Source: Eudorina sp. 2006-703-Eu-15
Lineage: Eukaryota; Chlorophyta; Chlorophyceae; Chlamydomonadales; Volvocaceae
Assembly (NCBI GenBank): GCA_003117195.1
Contig: BDSI01000011.1
Span: forward strand, 1,670,056-1,734,055
Direction: 5' to 3'
Length of the DNA: 64,000 bases
Shown here: piece after piece, positions 40,301 through 52,300 of the stretch
How positions within the stretch are numbered: position 1 is the first letter of the stretch
Layout of the letters: each line of letters starts with the position of its first letter
Made by a program: the position numbers and the translations under genes
Notes under the pieces: model-generated
What the model was told of the DNA's origin: nothing
What the model saw: the letters and a program-made list of their open reading frames with translations, nothing else
The model's database searches: none

Positions 40301-43300
40301 GCGGACATGGACGGCGGCGAGGGCGGCGCCGACTTTGAGGGCGGCGACGGCGACGGCGCGGGCGAGGGTGGCGTCACGAGCATGCTGCTGCAGCGCTTCC
40401 TGGACCTGCCCACGGCGGCGGACCAGGGCGGCAAGCTGAGGGCGGCGGGGGCGGGCAGCTGCCTCATGCAGGTCAGTGGAGGGGCAACAGAGTGAATCGG
40501 GGATGGGTGGAGACGTCGAGTGGAGTGGAATGGAGTGGAGGCCAGGCAGACCTGCGTCGGTACAGCTGCCAGAGGGTTTTGTGTGTTTGTGGGTTTGATG
40601 TATGTACACTTATGGACCCCAATACGTGTACACAATGGGGCAAGGGTGTCAGGCGGAAGGGCTCCTCCTGCGACCCGCCGGCCCGCCGACGGATTCACCT
40701 CCGCCTCGCACCGAACCCCCGGCGCGGGGCTCCAACCCAACGTCTCCAGCGCTCAAACACCAGGCGTGTAACGCCTGGCCCGACTGTGCCCTGTGGCCCT
40801 GTGTGCCCCTCCCCTGCTCCCCATGGTTCCCGACTGCAGGCTGTGCTGGAGGAGGTGAAGCGGGCCCTGGCCGACCCCTCGGACGCCCTGGGCAATGCGG
40901 ACAGCGCCACCTCCTTCCTGGTCACCGCCGTGTTCCCCGCCCTCACGGACTACTACGACAACCACTGGCACAGCCACCTGGCCAAGCTGCCCAGCACGCC
41001 CACCACCCTGCTCACCAGTGAGAGGGGGCTGCGGGCGGGGCGAGGGGCAGCGTAGGTTACATTGTCATCATGTAGATTTCTGGTACCCGCCCCAGCAAAC
41101 ATGTATATGTTCGGACGTGTTGGATTTGGAAGGAGCGGCGGGAGCCCGTTCGCCTCTCCTCCTGCGTGCGGGCCACTCCGCCCGCACGGGGCCCAACCCA
41201 AGCCATCAACCTCCATATCCGCCTGCCTGCACGCCTGCACGCCTGTGGTGTCCAATCTCCCTCCTTGGCCTCCCGACCGCTCAGGTATGTTCAACCACCT
41301 GGTGGAGCTGTACGACAGCCTCAAGCGGCTCAAGGACGTGGCCAACAGCCAGTCGGTTAAGGCGGAGCTCAGGTGAGGCCTTCTCCCCCGGGTGGTTGGT
41401 TGGGGCCGGGAGGGTTGGAGAGCATCGCGCTAGGGAGGGGGGAAGGACGGCGTTTGGGCAATGGGCGGTGCCCTGCTTACCCTGCCGAGGTTGGCGTTCC
41501 AGGTCGCGGCCGCATGGCTGCGCGCACACTGGTCCACCACTGCCGCCGTCCGGGTTCACTTTGAAGCTGCGCCACCTCCCTCACACGTGCACATCTTTGC
41601 CCTCACGCTCACCCTCAGCCCCTGCACCCCCCTCCGCCTCACATCCACCGTCCCACCCCCACCCGCCCGCCCCCTGCCCCGACCCAACACCTACACACAT
41701 ACCCCACCGCCCCGACCAGGCTGGCCATCGCCAACACGCGCGCCCTGCTGATCGCCATGCCGCCCGAGGCCAACACCTCGGACCGCGTCTTCGACCCGCA
41801 GCCGGGGGCCGCCGTCGCTGGGGTGGGGAAGACGTCGGCGCCCTCTACCAGCCAGCACACCGCCCTGACCGCCACCTCGCAGAAGGTGGTGCAGCGCGAC
41901 TGGCTGCAGTACCTGGGTGCGCTGTCGGAGCGGGTCAACGTGGAGATCAACCTGCGCTCGTACGAGGTGGTGGAGGTGCTGCGGTCGGGGCCGCTGGTGG
42001 AGGCCATCAAGACGGCGGCGTCGTCGCTGGGCATGGGCGACGGGGAGGTCGTGTTCGAGCAGGTGCGGCGCCGGCTGCGGGGTGGTGGGCGTGGGGTGCA
42101 AGAGAGGGAGGAGGAAGGGGGATGCGGGGAGGGGGCGCGGGGAAGCGGCGCGGCGGGAGGCCGAAAGTGCCTGCTGAGGTGTGCGGTCTTGCCCTGGTGT
42201 CCCTGGACAGCCGATCCTGGACAGCGGTATCCCCAACCACCCCACTTTGCCGCTCTCTGCCGCACCTACACACGCGCATCTCCTGGTCACCGCGCTCCCA
42301 TGTCACCGCCCGTGACTGCAACCTCCCTCTTCCCCCATCCTCCCAACCGCCCTCCGTTCCACCGTTCCTCCATTTCCCCCCATCTCCGCCCCCAGGCCTC
42401 CCTGCTCCGCCTGGCGCGCATCCTGGCCGCCCGCTTCGGCCGCCTCATCCCCGGCACCTGCCCGCCCATGTGCTTCGAGAAGCTGGTGGAGATGCTCTGC
42501 GAGCTGCTGGGCAGCCGCAGCGGGCGCGAGGGCGCACCGGGTCGGGGCGTGGGGCCGCAGGACTGGAGCCCGGCGCTGATGGTCAAGATGGTGCGGGCGG
42601 TGACCGCGGCCGCCTCCCTGGACGACGGGCGGGGGGCGGAGGACAATGTGGCGCTGAGGAACGCCTGGGCGTCGCTGGGGTGAGTGCGGGGCGGGACTGA
42701 GGGCTGGGGACTGTGTGTGTGTGGGGGGGGAGGGCAGGTATTCTGCGCCTTGCAGGTAGTCCCAGCTCTGGCAGCGCGCCAACGCATAGCGTGGTATGTT
42801 TTGTGGCCTGATCTGGCGCGCGTCCCTCCCCCCCCTCGCCTCGGCCCCCCTGCGGACTCCTCTCTGGCGCCAGGCTGGTGCGGGAGGGCGGCCAGGACGT
42901 CACGAGCAACTGGGAGAAGCCCCCGCCGGCGCTGCTGGCGTGGCGGCAGTGCAAGTACGACAAGCTGGGCGCCACTCGGGCGGCGGTGACGCTGCTTGCA
43001 CACCCCATGCCGGAGGTGCAGCTGGAGGCGCTGCAGCTGCTGGACGTGCTGCTGCAGGTGTGTTTAGGAAAAGAATCCGCCCGCTACAGGTGTGTGATAA
43101 GCGAGGAAGTCGCCCGCGCGTGTGTGCGTGTGTGTCCCTGTTGGGGAAGGAGTTGCAACTGGGTGCTGCAGCATGTGGGTTATGATGAAAAGAGAAAAGG
43201 AACCCAGAATGGGTGGGGGCTGGGGCTGCCCGGCTGCATGCGGGGAGGGCGGGGAGGGACCCAGGCTTCCCCCCCCGCACAGCCGCCCCCTGAACAATCT

Positions 43301-46300
43301 CCTGTGTCTCCTCTCCCGTCCCCTCTCCTGCCAGGGCGGCAACCGGGCCGTCCAGACCACCATCTATGACATCCTCAAGGACGGCTCCGAGCTCGCCGAC
43401 ACCGTGTTCGCCAACTTCAAGGCCGCCTTCGACCGGTGCCGCAAGTACGTCTCCCGCCGGGTGTTCGTACGCAACACGGGGGACAACAAGGCCAAGCGGA
43501 AGGACCTGGCCGAGGAGGCCAAGAAGGGTGAGTCCGGATCGGTAGGGGGGCGGGCCGGGCCGGGTCGGTGTCTCGCGGCTGCAAGGGCGGGTCCATGGCT
43601 CAGCAGCTGCCTTGACTGAATGCCCCACAGGCTCCGTGCCCTGGAGCCACAGCCGACGGTCTCGCCGTGTCGTCGTTAACCGCTGTGCGATAACCACGTG
43701 TGCTGCCACCTCCCCCTCCCTCCCCTTCCCGTCGGTTGCCTCCCTACCCGCCCTCGCAGCTGTGACGGGAGCCGTCAAGTCGCTGCTCAGCGGGGGCTCC
43801 AGGGTGGCGGGAGTGGCGGGCGGGCTGGGCCTCAAGGTGGGTGGATCACTTGGCGGGCGGGCCGGAAATGGAGCGAGGGGGTCGCGAGGCGCATGCACGC
43901 GCGCCCTCCCTCTCCCCCTTGAACCACCCGCCACCTCCCGACACACGCCGTGCGGGAGGTCCCGCTGACCCGACTGCAAGTCCTGCCCTCCCGCGCCCCT
44001 CGCGGGCCCGGCAACCCCTGTCACCCAACACGGTCCATCACCCACGCCTCACCTCGTCTCGTCCATCTCCAGGCCGTCAAGATGGTTGCCGCCGCGCCCT
44101 CCGGCCTGGGCACCAAGATCTCCCAGACGGGCGACCAGCTCAAGACTGTGGCCAGCAAGGGGCTGATCAACGTGCGGGAGGCCTCGAGGCGGAGCCAAGT
44201 AGCCGCCTCGCGGAGCGGCAGCGGCTCCATGCCGGCGGTGCCAGAGGGGGCCCCGGCGCCTTCGGCGGCAGTCGCCCCGGTGGACACGGGCGCAGGTGGG
44301 CTGGGGCTGTTAGGGGCAGGGGAGAAAGGTGTGGATGGGGGCAGTAGAGGGAAGGGAGGGCAGGGGGGTTGCGCTCCTGCACCACACAGGCGGCAGCCGC
44401 CCGGGGGGTTAGCGGAGGTCCAACTGCCCCGACGCCAGGCGCGCGGTGTGCAGTCGCAACTTGTTCTCTCTCCCTCTCCCTACCCCCCCTCTCTCTCCCC
44501 TTCTATCCCTCTCTTTCCCCCGCTCTCTCCCTCTGTGTAAAGTCACACGCCTTGGATAGACGCAGTCCTTGCGCGACCTCTTTGACGCCCCCTCTCCCGT
44601 CTGGTCCGCAACCCCCGCTGCTGCCTTGCGCAGGCCGGCCCGCCTCCGCTCGCAGCCTGGGAGCGGGACGGCCTCCCCGCAGCTCCAGCAGCCGCCGGCA
44701 GCCGGACGCCGTCGAGGGTCCGGGCCCGGCGGCTGAGAGCCGGGAGCACGAGTGGGCCATTGTGGGGGCCGCGGATGCGGTCGTTGCCGGACGGGGGCCG
44801 CAGCAGCTGCGCAGCCTCAGCTCCGGCGCGTTGCGGACCGCGTCCAGCGCCGCACAGAGCAACATGCAGGGCCAGCAGCTGCTGCCCCAGCTGTCGAGGG
44901 CGCGAAGCGGGTACGGCAGGGATGAGGATGCCCAGTACGACGACGGCGACGAGGGTGAGCCCGGGTGGCTGCCGGGGAGCGTCAGCGGCGGCAGCCGCAG
45001 CGGCGGCAGCCGCAGCGTCAGCGGGCGGCTGCAGAGTCAGCGGCTCTTGCGGGGCCCAGGGCCAATGGCGGAGGCGATCGAGGTGAGGCGGGAGGGGACC
45101 CGGAGGGAGGCGACGGGGGCCCACAAGCCACAATCCAGCGGCTTGGCGGGCAACCCGCTCCTGTAGTGGCTCAATCTGGTTTGCCGCCGGGCCGGTCCCG
45201 GTTGGGGTTGCCAGTGGGCCTTGCTGGTGGTCATGGCTGTGCCCCTGGTGCCCCGCGGTCAGGATGGCGCCATGCTGAGCGAAGGGAGGGCGCCCCCTTG
45301 GGTTGGCCGCACGGCCTGCGTGTGCTCCAGGGACTTTCCTTGCCCAATGCTCTCGGTTGACAGCCGAGCGATGACCCCCTGTCGGTGACACTCGGCGGGC
45401 TCTCCCCGAGAGCATGTGGGCCGTGTTCGGTTGGTTGGTTGGTCGGTTGGTTGGTTGTTGATTCCCTCGGGCAATGCAACGGGGTTGCGGGTTCCTTGCG
45501 GGTTGCGGGTTCCGGCCTGGTGCAACGCAACACCGTACCCAGCCGCGCCCTTTCCCCACGGCGTCGGCTCTGCAGGACGCGACCACCGTGGGCGGCGGTG
45601 CGGCCGAGGACGAGGACGAGGACGAGGTTCGGTGGGAGGACAAGGCGGCGCGGCTGAACGACGCCGAGAACGCCTTCGTGTACAACCAGGTGCTGCTCAA
45701 GGTGCTCAAGTCCATGGTGGAGGGACACTACAAGAGTGAGTGGCACCTCCGCGTTCGTTTACATCTGGGCATTGGACATGGGTAAATTGAAGCCCAGAAC
45801 ACACGCCCGTGTGGGTGTGCGGGTGTGTGCCTTGGTGCATGTGGAGGAAGGGCAATGGGGGTGGGATGGGTGGGGATGGGGGCTGTACAGGAAGGGGATC
45901 AGGGCTGGGTGGAAGTGGGCTCTGGGCTTGACCGCCGCAGGTGGGGGCCAGCGGCGGCGCGGCCGCTGAAGAGGCGGTGCGCTTGTGTAATACGTCGAGT
46001 TCTGGGAGAACACACCTGCAATGCCCGAAAAGCACTTTCAGGCCGGGGTCGGGGAAGGCCTGGCGGTCAGTCGGAATCTCCGCGCCGCTGTGTCTGGGGG
46101 GATTCGAACGCCCTTTAAGACGATCTGCGTTTCGGCCTGGAACCCTCGGCGCCGTTGTCCCCTTCTTCGCTTCATCCGCTCGCTGCTGCCGGCCGGCTGA
46201 CCGCGGCCGCCGCCGCCGCCGCCCCTGCCGCCCCTGGCCCCTTCATGTCACTGCGGCAGACCTCCAAAACGTGCTGCAGCTGCAGCCCCAGTCCACCTCC

Positions 46301-49300
46301 TCCCTGGACCTGGTGGTGGAGGCGGTGGACCTGCTCAATGTGCTGCAGGACAACCTGCCCACCTCGCTGGTCAACGGGGACGACGAGGTGGCCGACCTCA
46401 TGGTGCTCGTGTGTCTGTTCGTACAGGAGATGGTGCAGGTGAGGGTGCTGGCGGGGGGGAGACTTCAACGGCGGCGTCAGCCAACCGGACATCTACTACG
46501 CAATCAGTGTTTTTTTTTATTGTCTAGTAGTTGCCCGGGTGGCTACGGTAGTAGTTGTCCGGACAACTACTTTGTCTTTATTGACAAAAGATGGGGGACG
46601 CAGCGGAGAGGGAGGAGGCAGGGAGAGGCGGAGGGTCGGGCAGGGCCGAGCGGGACGCACAGGCCGGCGATGGGAAGTGAAATGCGAAACGTGTCGACGG
46701 GGGAGTCTACGCTGGCGGGGGAGTCATTGTTGCTTGGCGCGTCAAGGTAAGTCGCGCTGCGGTTCTTTTCCGCTCGCCGGATCTCCCCTCCCCTCCCCTC
46801 CCTGTGGGCTGCATCCCTTGTACTGGTGTGCGCGGGTCTGCATTCTCGCCCCCGGCTGTCACTCCGTCCCTGAGCCCACACACACCCGTCTTTGCCGGCC
46901 CCCCAACCTCTCCCCCACCCCTCTTCCCCTCCCTTTCGGCTGTCTTCATATACGCCCCGCCCCTTCCCCTCGTCTCTCCCCGCCCCCCTCCCGCCTCTCC
47001 CCGCCCTCCCCCCCTCCCAGGGCCCCTGCTTCAGCAACCAGCAGTCCCTGGCGGGCACCAACTTCCTGGCCTCCTGCAACCGCATCTTTGGCTGCATCGA
47101 GTACTCGTCCAAGTACGTGCCCCGCCCCGACGACCACCGAGGGGAGGACCGCCGCATCAACATCAACAAGTGCAACGTCAAGTGCGCCCTGCTGAACCTG
47201 CTCATGAGGTGGGGCGCGAGGGCGAGGGCGAGGGCGGCGCATGGGGGAAGGGGCATGGGGCGGCGCGAGGTAGGGTTTGGCTGGAGATGGCTGCCTGGGC
47301 GGATGGGAAGGTCTTGATGCAGTTGAGGTTCCCCACCGCCAGGGGAACGTAGGGTCCAGGCTGGTGGGAGGATGCGGAAGCTGAGGTCCCGGGATGCGTT
47401 TGCGCCCAATGTGGGACAGCCGAATACGGTATGATCGCGGCTGCCCCGTCCGCTGCTGCCGCCTGCCGCTGCTGCTGTTGCCGCAGCCTGCTCGAGGCCT
47501 CTCCCTCGGAGGACGTCCCGGGCCGCTGCTACGACATCTTGGACTTCGACGTCATTGACCGCCAGATCGGCCGGCTGTGCCGAGTGCTGGGGATGGCCGG
47601 GGAGCCGCCCCGCTACCCGCCGGATGGGGACGACGTCGCGGACTGCGACCCGGAGACGCCCGAGGGGGCTGAGGTCGGTCGGTCGCTCGGGGGCCGGTGT
47701 CTTTATTGCCAAAGGGGGCGCGGCCCAGCGAGCTGGGGCCGCGTGGGGGCTACGGTACGCGTCCGCGGGGGATGAATCGAAACACCCAACCAAGCCGGGG
47801 GCTAGGGGGAACACCGTCGGCACAGCCGGGGTGTGGAGGTGGTGACGCACTGCTTGGGCGGGTGCGGTACCCGGACACAGCCACTCGGTGGGCATCGGCA
47901 TCTTTGGCGGCGCAGTTTCCAAATGTCTACCAACTTCCTTTACCCCATCCCACCATCTTACCATCTTGTGTGCCTCGCTGATCACCGTCGGTGATACTGA
48001 ATTTCTAATGCTCGACAACTGACCCCTGGGTCGCTCCTTTGTCCTATCCCCCACCAGCTGATCACCTTTTCGTCCAAACTGGAGGACGAGCTGCTCCTCT
48101 TCTGTTCGTACGTCCTGAAGCTGCGCTCGGTGACACCCACACGGCCGCCGCCGCTGCCGTACTTGATGGAGCTGTACAACGGCGACAATGTGGAAAAGGT
48201 GCGTGCCCGTACTTGTATGGCTTGGTTGTGGAGGCACCAGGCGGCCGCGTAGCTGTTGCTGTTGCTGCCGGATGGGCAGGTGGATGCAGCGAACGGTGCA
48301 TGGCTGTCTCTGTGGTAACGCTTGCACATGTGTGGCGGTGGATAGCCCACACGGCGGCGATCTGCTCGCGGGTAGACAAACGAGTTCACATACCATGGCG
48401 TGAGTGAGTGAGTGAGTGGGTGGGTGGGTGTCGCGCCGCTTGCCTTGCGTGGCACCCGAACTCGTCGGTTTTCCCTTGGCACGGTCCTGGCTGCGTGGTG
48501 GCTGGCCCGACCTGCTGCCGCTGCTGCCGCTGCTGGTGCTGCTGGCCCGGCCAACCCCCCTTCCCCACGGCACAGATGGAGAACCTGACGACCGAGCAGC
48601 AGCAGTACGCGGGGGAGCTGCAGGCCTTCCTGCAGCGGCGGCTGGGCTACGTGGAGATCAACTGGAAGGGGCAGCTGGTGGAGCCCTGCTACTTCAAGCT
48701 CACACCCGAGGTGCCGCGGGTTTGCGTGGATACGGGCAGGGCAGCGGGGGGCCGCTGGGGGCGTTTGGGGCCAACGCGGGTGGTGGTGGTGGTGAAAGAA
48801 AACTGAGCGGTGGTGATGGTGGTGCGCCGCCGGAACCTCGCTATGTCTGGCAACGCGGTACGGCTGATGGTAACGGCGCAGCAAAGCGCTTGATGTTTGG
48901 TCCCGAGTCGAATGCGCTGCTCACACGGGGTCTTGGAGGCGGGGTGTGGACGGGGGATGGACGGGGCCCTTACGTCGCGGTCGGCTGCTGGCGAAGGCAG
49001 GAGGAGGACGAGGAGGACAGGAGGACAGGAGGAGGAGGGGGGACAAGGGAGCAGTCGCGAGGGCACCAGCTACTTGGTGGTGATGACCTGGAGTGGTGAT
49101 GCCCCCTTCGCTTATCTCGCCTCCTCATCGGCATCTTCCTAGCTGGCTCCCCCTCCCTCCCTCCCTCCGCCGCCAGTGCTCCCAATTGGTGGCCAGTCAG
49201 GTGTGGTGCGACACCACCCTGGACCGCATCAACAACACCGTGTCGCCGGACAGCCGGGCGTTCCCCACCGTGAAGGCGGCGGAGCTGGTGGAGGTGCTCG

Positions 49301-52300
49301 AGGTGAGGCGGACGGCGGAACGAGGCGGGCAAGGACGGGGAGCGGGTGCTTGGGGGGGCGCGGGGCTGGCGGGTACAAACCCGTCCCGGCAAGGGGACGG
49401 GGCCGCGGTGCATGCGGCGATGGCTGGTGGCTGTTCGTCAAACCCTTTGGTGCTCTGCGAGCCGCTGGTTGGCCTCGCCCGCTTGGTCCCGTCCTGCCCC
49501 GTCCGACCGCCTCCAGCACAGTGAACTCCGCCTGCATCCCTTCCTGTCCCTTCCAATCCCTTTTTGTACCGTACGCGATGCCGCGGACTCCACGTTGCCC
49601 CAAACCTCCAAACCTCCAAACCTCCACCCGGCCCCCAGGATGTGGTGGACGACATTGAGCTCGAGTCCCGGCTGGGAAGGAACCGCTGGCTCAAGGTGGG
49701 GAGCGAGGGACGCGCGAGTCGGGGGTCGGGGGGTCGCTGCAGGAACGGCGGGTGAAACCTGACATGGGTTCCAGGGTTTCGGATGGAGGGTGTGCTCGTT
49801 CCGGTTCGGCACCACCCGCCGCCCCAGCCCCAGCCCCGGCGCCTGATTGCAATCAGCTGGTCGACGTGGGTGGCCGCCACCGGTGCGGCGAGTCCTCCTC
49901 CCTCCATCCTGGCTATATATCCCCGCCACTGCTGCTATATATCCCCGCCACTGCTGCTATATATCCCCGCCACTGCTGCTATATATCCCCGCCACTGCTG
50001 CTATATATCCCCGCCACTGCTGCTATATATCCCCGCCACTGCTGCTATATATCCCCGCCACTGCTGCTATATATCCCCGCCACTGCTGCTATATATCCCC
50101 GCCACTGCTGCTATATATCCCCGCCACGCACTCCCTCCCCCCTCCTCCCCCCGCCGCAGGTCGTGTCCATCATGGCGCAGTACCGCATGCGGCTCCTTGA
50201 GCTGACCTTCTACCTCGCAGTGGGGACACTCATCTTCCAGGTAGGTCAGGGCAGGGTTGGGTAGGTTGGGGTAGGTTGGGGCACGGCAGGGTTGGGTAGG
50301 TTGGGGTAGGTTGGGGCACGGCAGGGTTGGGTAGGTTGGGGTAGGTTGGGGCACGGCAGGGTTGGGTAGGTTGGGGTAGGTTGGGGCACGGCAGGGTTGG
50401 GTAGGTTGGGGAAGGGTAGGGTAGGGTAGGTGCGGGTTATGGGTTGCGGCGGGGAGAACATAGGGGGGGCTGCGGCGTGCGCCCGTCGGCGTTGTGTGGA
50501 CATCGCGGTGGGATCGCCCTGTGGCAGCACCTAGCAAAGCCAGGGAGTTGCGCTCATCGCCCTGGCGTGCCCTGCCCTGCCCTGCCCTGCTGTGCTCTGC
50601 GGTGCTCTGCTGACCTGCAATGCTCGCGCACCCGTGGCGGCAGGCGCTGGCCGACGCACGCTGGGGCCCCCACACCAGCTTTGAGGAGCGGGGGAACCAC
50701 TGGGGCACCATCGTGCTCTCCGTGTCGGTGATGCTGCAGTCCACCTGTACAGTACTGCTGTACACGTCCTTCGTATACACGGGTGCGTGGGGGGCGGTGG
50801 CGGTGGCGGTGGCGGAGGTGACGGTGGATGGGGTCGGAGGTGGGGGACGGGGGCTACCAGGCCAGGGGGATTCGAGCTCTCCTGGCGTGTGTTCGTTGGC
50901 GAGGTGCATTCCGCGCGGACCGATACGAGTACGCCCTTGCTTTCGCCCCATGTCAGTTTGCAGGCCCCCCGATGACTGCGTCGCGCTATGGGGAGGCTCT
51001 ACGACCCCTGTTACAACCCTCACTGACGCGGGGGGCACCGAGGCGTCCGTGTGTGCAGAGCTCCGAAACCTGGCTGGCCTCCCCCTCGGCCCGCCACAAG
51101 CCCATCCGCCCACCAATCCGCGTGTCGCCCCCACTGCAGAGCTGAACAAGCATCTGAGCCACGGGGTTCCGAAGACCATCGCCGCCATGAACCAAATCGC
51201 GGAGCGCCTGCAGGAGATCTTCTCCTTCGGCCAGGAGCAGACCGCACAGGGAGGCGCCGGCGGGGGAAGCGGCATCGGTGGCGCGGGTGCCGCTGGCGGT
51301 TCTGTTGGCGGCGGCGGCAAGGCCGAGGAAGTCGCCGACGCGGGCGCCTCGGCCGCTTCGGCGCTGGGTTTGCCGCCACCCCCTTTGGACCGACGGCGCG
51401 GCTGGAAGGACTGGTTCCAGACGGCTGTGGCCTTCCTGGTGACCATATGCCGCTACGCCAAGTTCTGGTACTTCAACATGTTGGTGTCCGCCTCGCTGGC
51501 GGGTTTCTTCGTGTCGCCCTTCTTCCTCGTCTTTCACTTCACCATCTACTTTTTGGACTTTGACAGCGGTGGGTGGGAATGGCGGCTCGGCCGCGCTGCC
51601 ACCCATGCGTGAAACAAGTGGCAGGCCAAATGCGAGGTGCAAGCCCGACCCAGCAAAAGCGGAATACTGATCTTTGTGCTTTTCAATCAGGGGCAAGGGG
51701 GCTGGGCAGCGGGGGCGGGTCCCGGATTTTTTGTGTGTGCCAGGCCTCTGAAGACGTTGGTGCAGCAACTAGTCGGCCACCTGCTCAACATCAGACCGCG
51801 GCTTGTCGGGCATCACGGGTGCGCGTCTGCCGACCTCTGCAGTGACGAAGCACTTCGACCTGCTTGCCATGCCCCCTGCGTCGCCACTACTGCTGAGCTC
51901 CATCTCGCCACCATCCCTACCCCGCAACCGTGTGCTGCTCGCCATTCGCCGTTCGCCGCTGGGCCGCGCAGGCAAGCAGCTGGTGATGGCGATCCAGCGG
52001 TCGGGCATCAACATCCTGAACACCTTCGTGCTGGCGGTGCTGGCCATCTACGTGTTCGCGGTGGTGACGTTCCTGGTGTTCAAAAACCCCACGGCCGTGG
52101 ACAAGGGCGACGGGCCGCCCTGCGACACCTTCTACCAGTGCATGGGCGCGCACATGCTGACGGGCATCATGGGCGACATCTCCAACCTCTTCAACTCAGA
52201 CCTGTGGGACACGGGTAGGTGACGAGCTTCTGGGGCGCCTGCGCTGACGGGCAGATGGATGGGCGAGTGGATAACACGGCGGGTTGGTAAGCGGGGCGAC

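Noticed and set aside
46567..48573. 668-codon minus-strand frame inside the channel gene
   Set aside because: It is antisense to conserved RIH-associated exons 40-42. Its composition mirrors GC-rich coding DNA and it has no independent family signal.
50067..51446. 459-codon minus-strand frame across exons 46-48
   Set aside because: It reads through two minisatellites and antisense to transmembrane exons. It is a repeat artefact.
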